Source: WARW01 sp964582365 | Lineage (GTDB): Bacteria > Patescibacteriota > Microgenomatia > UBA12405 | Assembly: GCA_964582365.1 (NCBI GenBank) | Contig: CAZOQV010000031.1 | Location: 1-6,635, forward strand | Direction of reading: 5' to 3' | DNA: 6,635 bases | Shown: positions 1 through 5,347 of the stretch, piece after piece | Layout of the letters: every line of letters starts with the position of its first letter | How positions within the stretch are numbered: the stretch's first letter is position 1 | Translations under genes and position numbers: made by a program | The notes under the pieces: generated by a model | The model's database searches: none | What the model saw: the letters and a program-made list of their open reading frames with translations, nothing else | What the model was told of the DNA's origin: nothing

Positions 1-150
1 CACTTATGCTGCTGGTGCTGGATTAAAGTTAATTTCCAATACCTTCTCTCTTAATCTTGGATACACCAATGTTTGGACTGCTCCTCAAACTTTTGCTAAC
101 GGTATCGGTGTTACCGGAACAACCAATCTAACCAATGCTTTAAATGTTGG
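1..150 (+). repeat. Long direct repeat, copy 1 (fibre module)
   Basis: This stretch recurs at 754-903 with an exact offset of 753 bases (251 codons). By eye there are about ten mismatches in the first 120 bases, several of them synonymous, and identity decays afterwards. It encodes a module with the sequence TYAAGAGL, then NTFSLNLGYTNVWTAP, then FANGIGV. The repeat probably begins upstream of the window. It shows that the N-terminal fibre grew by in-frame duplication. Confidence 0.9.
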
Positions 151-3100
151 TGGCACTGCCTATTTTGCTTCCAATGTTGGAATTGGAACAAGTAGCCCAT
201 TATCTAAATTAGATATAAATTATCAATCATCATTTAATCCAAATATTCCCGGACCTAGTACTTACGGTGGACTTCATTTTAGCGGACAAACAACTTCCGA
301 TTATTTTAATGGAATAACATGGAACGGTGGAAGTTCTGGCAGTCAAGCAGGTATATATGTTCAAGGTTCAGGAACTTATGGTACAAAAATGTATTTTGCT
401 ACAACAAACTCCTATGCAACTGGAGCTCAAACCAGACTAATGATTAATCAAAATGGCAACATCGGTATTGGTACCACTAACCCAACCTCTAAATTACACG
501 TTATTGGTAATGGAAACATTAGCACTTCATTAAATATCGGTACTTCATTAAATGTTGTTGGTAATGCTTCAATTGGTGGTACTTTATCTGTCACTGGTCG
601 ATCTAGTTTAGCCAATGTTGGAATTGGTGGAACATTAATGTTAACTAATACCAATGTCCTTGGTACTGGTACTACTGCCCTATTCATTTCTGCCAATGGA
701 ACTATTACTAAACGAGCTTTAGGTGCTGGTGCTTTCTCAGATAGTATCGGTACCACTTATGCTGCTGGTGCTGGCTTAAATTTAGTTTCCAACACCTTCT
801 CTCTTAATCTTGGATACACCAATGTTTGGACTGCTCCTCAAATCTTTGCTAATGGCATTGGTGTTTCCGGAACTGTTAATTTAACTAATACTTTAAATAT
901 TGGTAGTTCAATTATTGCCAATTCTTTGGGTAATATTTCTGCTCAAAAATTCTTGGACATCGGTGACACTCGTTACGGTCTTATTACTGGCAACACTGAT
1001 CCAGTTAAAAATTCTCTTTCACTTACTTCCACTGGTTCTCTTAGATTTAACCACAATGACTCTAATGGTAATCATATTTTCACTGGAGCTGCTTCCAGAA
1101 TTCAAAACTTCAGCAATGGTCTTTTACTCGGTGTCAGTTCTAGTACCACCGGTGCTGTTTCTGGTTGGAACAGTAATCTTTTCTTAAACACTAACGGCAA
1201 TATTGGTCTTGGCACCACCAATCCTGCTAAAAAATTAGACGTTGTTGGTGACATCAAATTATCTGGTCAACTCTTTGTTGGCACTGGTTTCACTGGTTCT
1301 ACTGGTCAAGTTTTGGTTAGTACTGGTGTCGGCTTATCTTGGACCACTATTAGTAGTGATGCTACTAATGGCCTTCGTTTAATATCCAACAAAATCGGTC
1401 TTGGTGGTACTCTTACTCAAAATACTCAAATTGGTACTTCATCATTTAATTTATCTTTTGTTGGAGAAAATCAAGAGCAATCTCTTTATCTTGCTTCCAG
1501 CGGCTATATCGGTCTTGGCACCACTGCTCCAATTGTTAAATTAGATGTTGACGGTGATATTAATCTTACTGGCACTATTTTTGTCGATGGAGCTATGGGT
1601 TCCATCGGTCAAGTTCTAACTAGTACTGGCGATGGTTTATCTTGGACTACTCTTAATTCTAGTGGTGATCCTATTAATGGTCTCAGTCTAATTGGTGAAA
1701 ATATTGGTCTTGGTGGAACTTTAACTCAAAATACTCAAATTGATATTTCGTCTTTCAATCTCTCTTTTGTCAGTGGCAATAACCAAGCCTTTTATATTGG
1801 AGCGAATGGTAACGTTGGACTTGGCACCACCAGACCTCTAGCCAAACTTCATGTAATGAGCGCCGGTCTCTCTTCTGTTCCAGTTTATGCTACCGGTAGC
1901 ACTACAATTGATGCAACTTCCACCGGAGCCGTTGGTAGCACTATAACTTGGATCGTCCCAACTCATATCGGAACTGGTATTACAATTCAAGCTGAGGGAG
2001 CCTCTGGTGGACAAGGTAACAGTGCCGGTGGTGGACAAGGAGCTCTTATCAGAGGTACTTTTGCCTTAAATAGCGGCACTACTCTTAGCATTTTAGTTGG
2101 TCAAGCAGGTTCAGATACTAGTAATAGCGCTGGTGCCGGTGGTGGTGGTGGTACTTTTGTAGTCAAAAGTGTTGGTAGTAGTTTATTAATAGCTGCCGGT
2201 GGTGGTGGTGGTGGTTCTACATACAATGTAAACGGAACTGGTAGTGGTCTTCCTGGTCAATCAGGTAATAATGGAACAAACGGAAGAGCGACTACTTACG
2301 GTATTGGAGGTACTGCTGGTAATGGTGGTTTTGGAAGTAGCACTTATGGCGGCGGCGGCGGTGCTGGTTGGCTTACTGATGGTGGCGATAGTAATCGTGG
2401 TGCTCACAGTGGTGGTCATAAATTTCCTGTTGCCACTGGTGGTAATGTTGGTACTGGTGCTTCAGGTGGTTTTGGTGGTGGTGGTTTTGGTGATGGCGGC
2501 AGTATTCGCGGTAGTGGTGGTGGTGGTGGTGGCTATTCTGGTGGTGGTGGTGGTGGTATTAATAATGTGTTTGGAACCCTATATGGTGCCGGTGGTGGTG
2601 GTGGTGGTTCTTTTAATGGCGGTACTAATCAAACCAATACTACAGGTGGTGCTGACGCAGGTGCTGGTCAAGTAACTATCACTTGGAGATACGACACTGG
2701 TACCACCATGTTAGTTGGTTCTGCCAATTCTGCTATTTTTGATAACAATGTTGGTTTTGGCACCACTTCTCCTCTTGGTCCTGTCCATGTCAAAGTTGGC
2801 AATACCGAAGCTTTTTTCATTGCCAATAACGGCAAAGTTGGCATCGGTACTACTAACCCAACCGCCCGACTGACTGTTCTTGGTGATGGTAGTTCAGCCA
2901 TTTCAGACTTCACTCTCTTAAATGCCAATGGTACAGTAAATCTTGAAATCCGCACCGGTTTAACTGATTTAGCTAATACTTTTATTGGAAATGGAGTTGG
3001 TAGTGTCAATACCACTGGCAACAATAACTCTGCTCTAGGAGCATATGCTCTTTATAAAAACACTACTGGTACTAACAATTCAGCTCAGGGATATTATGCC

Positions 3101-5086
3101 CTCTTTGAAAACACTACCGGTACTAACAATTCAGCTCAGGGATATGGAGCCCTCTCTTATAACATCACTGGTTCATATAATACCGCTTTAGGTTCAAATT
3201 CTCTTGCTTTAGGCACTACTTTAAATTCCAACATTGCTATCGGTCACAATTCTGGATACAACCTTTCTGTAGGTTCTAGTAATATTTTCATCGGTAATAA
3301 TAATGGTGCCACCGGTGCTTACAACAATCGTCTCTACATTGGTAACGGTGGAAGTCCAATTATTTATGGTGATATGGCTACTGGCAGAGTAGGTATCGGT
3401 ACCACTAATCCCGGCACTCCATTTGCTGTCGCTGGTCTTACTGGTACCAGTTCTGGAAGTTATCTCCGTTACTACAATAATAATTTCTATTATTATTCTT
3501 CATCTGCTCGTTATAAAGATAATATTGAAGTTTTTAATGATGATTTTTCCAAAATCCTTGATATTGAACCAAAAATATTTAATGATAAAGCTAGTGGAGA
3601 AAGAAATATTGGGTTTATTGCTGAAGAAATGGATGCTGCTGATCTAAAGCATTTAGTCACCTATAAAGATGGCTTACCAGACACTGTTGAATATCAACTT
3701 GTTCCTGTCTATCTTCTTCAGTTAGCCAAACAACAGAAAATTCAAATCGACAATATTAATAATGATCTTTCCATCACCTCCACTGGTCAAATTTCCGTCA
3801 ACATGAATGTTTCCAACGAAGTACTCTCTTCTCTTGGCTACGATGGTGCTAAAAATGAAATTGAAGCCGCCACTTATTCCCTAACTGACAGTCTTGGCAA
3901 TACCGTTTCTCGCATCTCTCAATTCAGCGAAATTGCCGCCGCCAAAATTAATGCTGGCCTAATCCAAGTCACCAATTTATCCGCCAAAGTCTTAACGGCG
4001 GCGGACATTATTACTAAAAATTTAATTGCTGAAAAAATTAACACCAAGGAATTAGTTTCTCCAAAAGCCAGTCTTGATCATCTCACCGCTGTCGACATTC
4101 AAGTCACTTCTATCACTGCCGATGTCATTACTGCTGACACTATAACCGCCACCGAAGCCACTATTTCCACTATTTACGCTGACAATATTATTTCCAAAGA
4201 AGGTTCCATTGGTGACTTGATGACCGCCAAAGTTTCCGCTCTCCGAGATGAACTCAAAAAATTAGTTACCAGTGAAGAATCTACTCCATCTTCTGTCATT
4301 TCTGGCACTTCGATTATGTCTCAAGTCTCCAGCTGGTCAATGGATATTGCCAGTAACTCGGCTAAAATGAATGGTGATCTTGAACTAACCAACAATCTTA
4401 TTATTGGTGCCAAACTTACAGTCAACGGTGATTCTCAATTTGGTAATGCTTTCGTTTCTGGTACTTTCACTGCTGGTGAAATTGCCATCAAAGACAACTT
4501 CATTGAAACCACCAACACTGCCCTCTATATCCAGCCATCTTCTACTGGATCAGTTCACATCATGGGTGACACTTTAGTCATTGCTGAAAACGGTGATATT
4601 AAAATTAACGGCAACGTCACCATCACTGGTTCTCTTATGGCCAATTTAATTACTGCCGACGAAATCCAAACCAATAAATTAACTTCCATTGAAATCGGTA
4701 GCAGTAATCTTACTTCCACCGAAATCACTTCTGATGCCATCAAAATCGCTACCGATTCTGCTCAAACTATCATCATCGCTGATTCTGGTTTCGGTGAACT
4801 AGCCACCTCCTCTGCTCAGTTAGTTTCTAACGCCACTGCTGGCACTGCCACTCTTCCAACTGGCAAAACCGAAATTATTATTACTAATAATAAAATCACT
4901 CAAAATTCCATGATTTATCTCACTCCAGTTGGTTCCACCAGTAACCAAGTTCCTTACATTAAAGCCAAAGTTATCTACACCGAAGCTGAACTACTCGTCG
5001 ATCCAACTTTACAAAATTATTTCACCATCGCTCTCGATAACCCTCTCGATAAAAATATCGATATCAATTGGTGGATTATTAATTAA
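2..5086 (+). CDS. Giant modular tail-fibre/adhesin-like surface protein with internal Peptidase_S74 domain (5' end missing)
   Basis: The frame is open from the first complete codon at base 2 to TAA at 5084-5086, giving 1694 residues. The ATG at 389 is internal, because recognisable fibre modules continue upstream of it; the true start lies outside the window. Residues below are numbered from base 2. Visible parts are repeated fibre modules (1-620), a glycine-rich domain (644-895), 17-residue YadA-like repeats (1003-1070), an S74 chaperone/autoprotease (about 1162-1251), a stalk (1252-1429), a beta-rich segment (1430-1613) and a C-terminal domain ending WWIIN (1614-1694). Proteins with S74 domains and GIGTTNP motifs are typically trimeric fibres of phages or cell surfaces, so an extracellular adhesive fibre is inferred. 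No LPxTG motif or C-terminal membrane helix is visible, and the signal peptide, if any, is outside the window. A prophage tail fibre is the main alternative, but no other phage gene is present and the downstream TPR protein shares its C-terminal domain, which favours a cellular surface protein. Confidence 0.93.
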   Translation, partial: TYAAGAGLKLISNTFSLNLGYTNVWTAPQTFANGIGVTGTTNLTNALNVGGTAYFASNVGIGTSSPLSKLDINYQSSFNPNIPGPSTYGGLHFSGQTTSDYFNGITWNGGSSGSQAGIYVQGSGTYGTKMYFATTNSYATGAQTRLMINQNGNIGIGTTNPTSKLHVIGNGNISTSLNIGTSLNVVGNASIGGTLSVTGRSSLANVGIGGTLMLTNTNVLGTGTTALFISANGTITKRALGAGAFSDSIGTTYAAGAGLNLVSNTFSLNLGYTNVWTAPQIFANGIGVSGTVNLTNTLNIGSSIIANSLGNISAQKFLDIGDTRYGLITGNTDPVKNSLSLTSTGSLRFNHNDSNGNHIFTGAASRIQNFSNGLLLGVSSSTTGAVSGWNSNLFLNTNGNIGLGTTNPAKKLDVVGDIKLSGQLFVGTGFTGSTGQVLVSTGVGLSWTTISSDATNGLRLISNKIGLGGTLTQNTQIGTSSFNLSFVGENQEQSLYLASSGYIGLGTTAPIVKLDVDGDINLTGTIFVDGAMGSIGQVLTSTGDGLSWTTLNSSGDPINGLSLIGENIGLGGTLTQNTQIDISSFNLSFVSGNNQAFYIGANGNVGLGTTRPLAKLHVMSAGLSSVPVYATGSTTIDATSTGAVGSTITWIVPTHIGTGITIQAEGASGGQGNSAGGGQGALIRGTFALNSGTTLSILVGQAGSDTSNSAGAGGGGGTFVVKSVGSSLLIAAGGGGGGSTYNVNGTGSGLPGQSGNNGTNGRATTYGIGGTAGNGGFGSSTYGGGGGAGWLTDGGDSNRGAHSGGHKFPVATGGNVGTGASGGFGGGGFGDGGSIRGSGGGGGGYSGGGGGGINNVFGTLYGAGGGGGGSFNGGTNQTNTTGGADAGAGQVTITWRYDTGTTMLVGSANSAIFDNNVGFGTTSPLGPVHVKVGNTEAFFIANNGKVGIGTTNPTARLTVLGDGSSAISDFTLLNANGTVNLEIRTGLTDLANTFIGNGVGSVNTTGNNNSALGAYALYKNTTGTNNSAQGYYALFENTTGTNNSAQGYGALSYNITGSYNTALGSNSLALGTTLNSNIAIGHNSGYNLSVGSSNIFIGNNNGATGAYNNRLYIGNGGSPIIYGDMATGRVGIGTTNPGTPFAVAGLTGTSSGSYLRYYNNNFYYYSSSARYKDNIEVFNDDFSKILDIEPKIFNDKASGERNIGFIAEEMDAADLKHLVTYKDGLPDTVEYQLVPVYLLQLAKQQKIQIDNINNDLSITSTGQISVNMNVSNEVLSSLGYDGAKNEIEAATYSLTDSLGNTVSRISQFSEIAAAKINAGLIQVTNLSAKVLTAADIITKNLIAEKINTKELVSPKASLDHLTAVDIQVTSITADVITADTITATEATISTIYADNIISKEGSIGDLMTAKVSALRDELKKLVTSEESTPSSVISGTSIMSQVSSWSMDIASNSAKMNGDLELTNNLIIGAKLTVNGDSQFGNAFVSGTFTAGEIAIKDNFIETTNTALYIQPSSTGSVHIMGDTLVIAENGDIKINGNVTITGSLMANLITADEIQTNKLTSIEIGSSNLTSTEITSDAIKIATDSAQTIIIADSGFGELATSSAQLVSNATAGTATLPTGKTEIIITNNKITQNSMIYLTPVGSTSNQVPYIKAKVIYTEAELLVDPTLQNYFTIALDNPLDKNIDINWWIIN
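754..903 (+). repeat. Long direct repeat, copy 2 (fibre module)
   Basis: This is the second copy of the module at 1-150, in the same reading frame, 251 codons downstream. The core NTFSLNLGYTNVWTAPQ is identical in protein. Between the two copies lies a different insert (about 215-480) carrying the GLHFSGQ...MYFATTNSYATG segment, so the modules alternate with unrelated inserts. Confidence 0.9.
1199..1813 (+). repeat. Two tandem 102-103-codon fibre modules
   Basis: Module one starts at NIGLGTTNPAKKLDV (1199) and module two at about 1508, with the next motif at 1814. Each contains, in order, IGLGTT, KLDV-GD, an FV-G segment, GQVL-STG-GLSWTT, NGL-LI, IGLGGTLTQNTQI and SSFNLSFV. The DNA of the two units is clearly related (for example ctcaaaatactcaaattg in both, offset 309 bases). 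A third copy starts at 1814 but diverges after about 14 residues, where the glycine-rich domain follows. Confidence 0.9.
1931..2686 (+). other. Glycine-rich domain resembling the ALK/LTK receptor glycine-rich domain
   Basis: Residues 644-895 of the open frame open with a beta stretch (TITWIVPTHIGTGITIQAEG), continue through glycine-rich segments, and close with AGAGQVTITW. Between these lie GQGALIRGTFAL, TLSILVGQAG, six runs of five to six glycines, GWLTDGG, SGGHKFP, GGFGGGGFGDGG and GGGGYSGGGGGG. The order (opening strand, export-like 'GTF-L--GTTLSILVGQ', GW, GGFGGGG, GGGGGGYSGG, closing GxGxVxI) matches what is known of the glycine-rich domain of ALK/LTK receptors and bacterial relatives (Pfam Gly_rich type). 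In ALK such glycine runs pack as polyglycine-II helices; the same fold here is inferred. It is inserted just after a GLGTT motif and followed by another, so it behaves as a cassette within the fibre. Simple low-complexity glycine linker is the alternative, but the flanking strands argue against it. Confidence 0.72.
2138..2608 (+). repeat. GGT/GGC trinucleotide microsatellite tracts
   Basis: Uninterrupted in-frame glycine codon runs occur at 2138-2152 (five), 2198-2215 (six), 2348-2362 (five, mostly GGC), 2516-2533 (six), 2540-2557 (six) and 2591-2608 (six). Most use GGT almost exclusively. Slippage in such tracts changes glycine number without shifting frame. Confidence 0.9.
3008..3211 (+). 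repeat. Four tandem 51-base repeats (17-residue YadA-head-like units)
   Basis: Four consecutive 17-residue units read NTTGNNNSALGAYALYK, NTTGTNNSAQGYYALFE, NTTGTNNSAQGYGALSY and NITGSYNTALGSNSLAL. Units two and three are nearly identical in DNA, including 20 exact bases starting at 3071 and again at 3122. The pattern N-(S/T)-A-x-G-x-x-(A/S)-L is like the head repeats of trimeric autotransporters and is common upstream of S74 domains in fibre proteins. It is followed by further degenerate units (NSNIAIGHNSG, SSNIFIGN). A trimeric left-handed beta-roll is inferred. Confidence 0.85.
3485..3754 (+). other. Peptidase_S74 intramolecular chaperone domain with Ser-Lys dyad
   Basis: The domain begins at FYYYSSSARYKDNIEVF and continues through ILDIEPKIF, ERNIGFIAEEM and the C-terminal VPVYLLQLAKQQKIQIDNI helix. 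SARYKDNI corresponds to the conserved S-x-R-R-x-K-(E/D)-N-I of S74 proteins. The lysine is residue 1172 (codon 3515-3517) and the serine five residues before it, as in endosialidases, is residue 1167 (3500-3502). In phage endosialidases, phi29 gp12 and animal MYRF this domain trimerises the upstream stalk and cleaves itself at the serine. IGFIAEEM matches the conserved GFIAQE-type strand. Both dyad residues are present, so autocleavage is plausible. Unusually, the domain is not C-terminal: over 440 residues follow it. Confidence 0.92.
3755..4840 (+). other. Post-S74 stalk and beta-rich region
   Basis: Residues 1252-1613 are not a family I recognise. The first half is built of short quasi-repeats with alternating Ile/Val/Leu and Ala-Asp or Thr, such as NLSAKVLTAADIITKNLIAEK, VTSITADVITADTITATEA and IYADNIISK. 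It then runs through a helical segment (MTAKVSALRDELKKLV) and a Ser/Thr-rich hinge (TSEESTPSSVISGTS). The second half has beta-like turns (LELTNNLIIGAKLTVNGD, GDIKINGNVTITGSL) and again ITADEIQTNKLTSIEIGSSN. The regular spacing suggests a trimeric beta-helix or coiled-coil stalk holding the C-terminal domain away from the chaperone. This is inference from pattern only. Confidence 0.6.
4841..5086 (+). other. C-terminal beta domain ending WWIIN (copy in giant protein)
   Basis: The last 81 residues begin GTATLPTGKTEIIITNNKIT, continue MIYLTPVGST and NYFTIALDNPLDKNI, and end DINWWIIN before TAA. The same order appears at the end of the next gene: ATLPSGQKEITISN, SQVYVTTT, SFIVGLD, DVEFKWWIIN. The copy here has an extra segment of about 11 residues (around TEAELLVDPTL). 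Domains of this kind seem recurrent at the ends of Patescibacteria surface proteins in my recollection, but I cannot name a defined family. A role as a surface-sorting or anchoring module is inferred from its C-terminal position in two neighbouring proteins. Confidence 0.85.
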
Positions 5087-5089
5087 TCT

Positions 5090-5152
5090 ATGAATAAATT
5101 AATTGTTGAACGAAGTGAAATCCCGCCACTGCGGGAGTGGATTATTAATTAA
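5090..5152 (+). other. 20-codon in-frame mini-ORF ending WIIN-stop
   Basis: One codon after the TAA of the giant gene, ATG at 5090 opens a 20-codon frame, MNKLIVERSEIPPLREWIIN, stopping at 5150-5152. It lies in the same frame as the upstream gene, so readthrough of one TAA would add 22 residues and finish with the same WIIN. There is no clear ribosome-binding site. It is more likely a by-product of the 16-base duplication than a real gene; it is recorded because the coincidence of frame and ending is striking. Confidence 0.3.
5121..5136. terminator. Small GC-rich hairpin, possible weak terminator
   Basis: tcccgc (5121-5126) pairs perfectly with gcggga (5131-5136) around a cact loop; an alternative fold pairs ccact (5126-5130) with agtgg (5136-5140). 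It lies 35 bases after the stop codon. The following bases are mixed A and T rather than a T run, so intrinsic termination is doubtful. Similar short GC-rich palindromes are common between genes in AT-rich Patescibacteria genomes (recollection, unchecked). Confidence 0.35.
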
Positions 5153-5156
5153 AATA

Positions 5157-5271
5157 AAATCCTCTCTCCGGATAAACCGGTATCTCCCCTTAACAAAGGG
5201 AGATAATTTAAAAAATAAAAACTTATTCCTCCCTTGTTAAGGGAGGATACCCCGAAGGGGAGGAAGGATTT
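5157..5271. repeat. 115-base imperfect inverted-repeat element with nested hairpins
   Basis: The element has matching ends, aaatcct (5157-5163) and aggattt (5265-5271). The left half (5157-5205) reads as an imperfect reverse complement of the right half (5227-5271): both contain a -ctccc-ttaacaa-ggga- core next to a C/G-rich mini-hairpin. Each half also folds alone: tatctccc (5181-5188) with gggagata (5198-5205), and tcctccctt (5227-5235) with aagggagga (5239-5247, loop gtt); cccc/gggg around gaa (5250-5260) is a third. The halves are separated by an A-rich spacer (about 5206-5226). A REP-like palindromic unit or non-autonomous miniature element is the best reading; a role in termination or mRNA 3' protection is possible. 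Confidence 0.75.
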
Positions 5272-5304
5272 GAAACAGAGTGGATTAAAAATTAAAAAAT
5301 TATT

Positions 5305-5332
5305 ATTAGAAATTAGACATTAGAAATTAGTC
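5305..5332 (+). repeat. 14-base tandem repeat upstream of the TPR gene
   Basis: attagaaattagac (5305-5318) is followed directly by attagaaattagtc (5319-5332), with one mismatch. The 14 bases gaaattagacatta within it (5309-5322) occur again exactly inside the next gene at 5536-5549. Confidence 0.85.
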
Positions 5333-5341
5333 ATTTATAAT
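5314..5341 (+). promoter_or_regulatory. Sigma70-type promoter for the TPR gene, predicted leaderless
   Basis: TAGACA at 5314-5319 (five of six to the -35 consensus) and a perfect TATAAT at 5336-5341 are separated by 16 bases. The usual start point, six to seven bases after the -10 box, falls on the A of the ATG at 5348. No Shine-Dalgarno sequence is seen between the -10 box and the ATG, which fits a leaderless transcript. The region is AT-rich, so a chance -10 match is possible. Confidence 0.55.
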
Positions 5342-5347
5342 TAATAT

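Larger units (their letters stand above)
176..3427 (+). repeat. Eight dispersed G-x-G-T-T/S-x-P fibre motifs
   Basis: The signature (V/I)G(I/L/F)GT(T/S)xP, mostly followed by KL(D/H)V and often GD, begins at bases 176, 461, 1202, 1508, 1814, 2750, 2837 and 3389. Examples are VGIGTSSPLSKLDI (176), IGIGTTNPTSKLHV (461) and VGIGTTNPTARLTV (2837). The copies at 2750 and 3389 have degenerate tails. This motif is a known hallmark of long phage-like and bacterial fibre proteins that end in S74 domains, where it punctuates beta-rich modules. Its structural role here is inferred from that context. Confidence 0.88.
5071..5152. repeat. 16-base direct repeat flanking a 50-base insert
   Basis: The bases gtggattattaattaa occur at 5071-5086 (the final codons and stop of the giant gene) and again, exactly, at 5137-5152, a period of 66 bases. 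The 50 bases between contain a GC-rich palindrome. A shorter 10-base match, gagtggatta, links 5135-5144 with 5278-5287, on the far side of the larger inverted-repeat element. The arrangement is like a target duplication or a recombination footprint. Confidence 0.85.
5087..5347. other. Intergenic region rich in repeats and palindromes
   Basis: The 261 bases between the two genes hold no normal-length gene. From left to right there are a duplicated copy of the upstream stop region, a GC hairpin, a 115-base inverted-repeat element and an AT-rich tandem repeat leading into a promoter. None of the hairpins is followed by a convincing T run on either strand, so no intrinsic terminator can be assigned with confidence. 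Confidence 0.85.

Noticed and set aside
389..391. ATG as the start of the giant protein
   Set aside because: The frame is open upstream to base 2, and the upstream part encodes a module repeated downstream plus a GIGTSSP motif, so this Met is internal.
900..1187. Overlapping + strand ORF of 95 codons
   Set aside because: It is a shifted-frame shadow of the repetitive fibre gene, with no domain and a hydrophobic-biased composition caused by the frame shift.
2244..2675. Overlapping + strand ORF of 143 codons rich in Val/Leu
   Set aside because: It is the GGT-rich glycine domain read in another frame (GTG/TGG codons); it is not a membrane protein.
2668..3024. - strand ORF of 118 codons, and the other - strand ORFs (448-756, 1838-2038, 4555-4743, 5371-5703)
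   Set aside because: All lie antisense within strongly supported coding sequence and show no recognisable motifs.
3008..3211. CRISPR-like array
   Set aside because: The 51-base period is continuous coding sequence with no unique spacers.
1..5086. Diversity-generating retroelement target
   Set aside because: The repeats look tempting, but no template/variable pair with adenine-specific differences and no reverse transcriptase is in the window; mismatches between copies are mixed and often synonymous.
4841..5086. Sortase LPxTG or PEP-CTERM tail
   Set aside because: LPTGK occurs in the last domain (also LPSGQ in the TPR protein), but it is about 75 residues from the end and lacks the following hydrophobic helix and basic tail.
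5181..5260. Canonical rho-independent terminators
   Set aside because: The stems of 8 and 9 base pairs are good, but neither is followed by a T run on either strand, so they are described as part of the inverted element.
5087..5347. tRNA or structured RNA gene in the intergenic region
   Set aside because: The hairpins do not form a cloverleaf or any riboswitch or small-RNA pattern that I recognise; they are explained by the inverted repeat.
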